A stretch of DNA of 31,793 nucleotides from Haplomitrium mnioides (lineage: Eukaryota > Marchantiophyta > Haplomitriopsida > Calobryales), in NCBI GenBank assembly GCA_049999725.1, contig JBNGIS010039311.1, forward strand, positions 1 to 31,793, in the 5' to 3' direction. Numbering within the stretch: position 1 is the stretch's first letter; every line of letters starts with the position of its first letter. Under the pieces are notes generated by a model that was not told the origin of the DNA, made no database searches, and was given only the letters and a program-made list of their open reading frames with translations. Below are positions 29,741 through 31,793 of this stretch, piece after piece. A program made the translations under genes and the position numbers.

Positions 29741-31793
29741 GTTAATTCAAGATTGTAATAAATATTATACAAAGATAGCAAAAAAACCAAGCAAAATCAT
29801 ACGTGCACAAAATTTTTCTTCTGAAAATATTAATATCTCAAACACGAACGTCTATGCCAGCATGAACTTCCTTGCTTACATTTTACATAAAGCACAATGT
29901 TGTATTAAAAAATCATTTATTCTAGCAATGTAGCTCGTCAAGCAGAAACTTAATAACATATACATTAAAAAATATCTTAGTCAAGGATCATTTATTAAAA
30001 TACTTTCATTCAAAAGACCTAAACTTGATATTTGTTTGAAAGGAAACACTTTATTATACAAAAAATTGCATTACTATGTGGCTTCTTCTTCAATCTTGTC
30101 CTCTTTAGCCCCAATAATATCATCTAGATTAAAAGATTGAAAAGCATAAGCATCTACAACCGCAAGAGAATCGTATTGGGACTTTCTAGTCATCATAATA
30201 GTTAATGAGCCACCAAAAACACTAGTAGTACCACAAGGAACATGCTTACAAAAGAGCATCCTTGATGATGCCAAATTGCTTCAAGGAACGGATGATAGAA
30301 AAAAGGCCAAAAGTCAAAAGTAGTAGTGGTTATGAAAGAAGAAACAATATCAAAAATATTATGTTTGCTGAAGGGCTCTGAATCATCATGCTTACAATCT
30401 TTAAAGTTGTAGCCATAAAGAATGTAAGCAATTGCAAAAGTAAAACTTCTTGGTTTCACTAAACTCTTTAATTGCCTTGCATTAGACTCCTCATGGACTT
30501 GATAATATGCTATGTTGAGCCCATCCGCATAGGACTACAAATCTGTGCCATGTTCTTCAACACCTACTTCAAAGAGAGGGGTAGCGTCATCATTCTATTG
30601 CCAAGATTTCCACTCTCTTGCTTTGTGACAATGCAGCAAAAAGGTAGAAGGATAGAAGATCAAGGTTGGGGTTTGGTCTTGGTCCTATATGGCTTCTTAA
30701 GCCCTAGCTTTCTTTCTTCCTTTTGCAATTACCATCAATTTCTTTGGGAGTTGCTGCTTATAAGTTTTATCACCTTAGAAAAAAAGCAAATAAGAAATCA
30801 TGAAGAGAAAAATTCAAAATAAAAATGAGTGTAGCAAAAAAATGTAAACAAGTATGAACTTTGTTCAGTTCATGCGAGCATGGACTAAAAAGTCCAAGAA
30901 AACCTTCACTAAAGAAACAAGACACAAATAGAATAAAGAGTTCATATGCACATGGACTTAAGAGTCATTAGGCACTAGAACACTAGAGTCATTAACATCC
31001 ACTACTTTGAACTAGGAACAAGCTACTCATAACATGAACTTTTTTTTTGGGAAAAATTGTGATTTTTCATATAAAAAAACATTAAAAACGAGGTTAATTT
31101 TTAAAAACAAAACGTACATGAGTTTTTTGGGTTTGTTTTTGGTCTTTTCAACAAGCATAATAGAGCGAAAGTCAATTTCATTATGCAAAATCAATCAATA
31201 TTACTAGTTTTTACGAAAACATTGGAAAAGTTGAATTTGTTTAAAATCATAAAATTACGGTAAGTTTTCATCAAAAAATTGCATTTATCATTGATTACAA
31301 TTCTAAGCCCAAAAGTTTAAATACACATCACAAGAAACTATTTTGAAATATGTTTGATTGCACAAACTTGAGGCGCGCGTAGACATGGTGCTCTTTCAAA
31401 CTTTTTTGTTGGAAAAATATTACAAAACACAAAGAAAAAGCCTAAAGAGACTAGAAGTCAAGGGAATGAGTTTGCAATAGTAAACACAAAAACAAACAAA
31501 AAGAAACATTGCATCGATTTAGGAGCTTTAATTAAAACGTCAAGAAGAAAGAAAGCTTTCAAATTAAGTTGAAAATCCATGCAATCAAAAGTGAATGTAG
31601 GCTTTCAAAAAGGTTCCAGCAATTAAAATTATTTCATAGTTCAACGAAGCATATACAGAAACGCATCATAGTTTTAAATAAAAAAGGTAGTAGCTTAGGA
31701 GATTGCATTAAGATTGTAAACAAGAAACATGTTCAAGTTTTAGACTTGATTCAACCAAACAAAGGTCTCAAGATCTACGAAAGAGTCTATGAC
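29741..31793. other. AT-rich region, nothing confidently recognised
   Basis: Two kilobases of strongly AT-rich sequence. Minus-strand frames at 30459-30202 and 30274-30074 look mildly protein-like (GYNFKDCKHDDSEPFSKHN; AYAFQSFNLDDIIG followed by an acidic end) and could be one gene broken by a frameshift or intron, but I cannot assign a family. No LTR, RNA gene or tandem repeat was identified. Confidence 0.4.

Overview
The window looks like nuclear DNA of a land plant, most likely a bryophyte or another free-sporing plant. I base this on plant type III polyketide synthases (chalcone synthase family) in which two of four copies keep the conserved intron splitting a Cys codon, on plant-style Copia, LINE and chromodomain Ty3 retrotransposons with an initiator-Met-tRNA primer site, and on enzyme sequences that by eye resemble liverwort/moss stilbenecarboxylate-synthase-like proteins more than seed-plant chalcone synthase. 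The species cannot be fixed from sequence alone.

Region 1 (1-8012) holds the 3' part of a WD40 beta-propeller gene (+ strand; exons 2883-2984, 3098-3229 and 7089-7748) surrounded by transposon debris. Upstream are a diverged direct duplication (1-310 and 711-1311), a small retroposon with a perfect 15-bp target duplication, and two LINE remnants, one inside the other. The 3.86-kb last intron contains an inverted LINE copy whose 3' tail was hit by a Copia element with 5-bp target duplications. The Copia interior is mostly lost in a 10-N assembly gap.

Region 2 (about 8.8-19.2 kb) is a cluster of four type III polyketide synthase genes in alternating orientation: A (+, 9274-10464, no intron), B (-, 13275-11925, one intron), C (+, 14704-15980, one intron) and D (-, 19062-17887, no intron). 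All keep the Cys-His-Asn triad and both gatekeeper Phe residues. A, C and D are close paralogs. B is divergent, with substitutions at several positions that line the active site in characterised enzymes. B and C are head to head across about 1.4 kb; A/B and C/D are tail to tail. They probably make related phenylpropanoid-derived polyketides (chalcone, bibenzyl or stilbenecarboxylate type), with B the likeliest to have changed specificity.

Region 3 (about 19.6-29.7 kb) is AT-rich and consists of short tandem duplications followed by three same-orientation, progressively truncated chromovirus (Ty3/gypsy) units: copy 1 with two LTRs and a relic chromodomain (20322-25469), copy 2 (25470-29330), and a protease-region fragment of copy 3 (29331-29740). 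All are inactivated by stops, frameshifts and deletions. A solo LTR of another element sits inside copy 1's reverse transcriptase, and a LINE tail sits inside copy 2. The last 2 kb are AT-rich with nothing recognisable.
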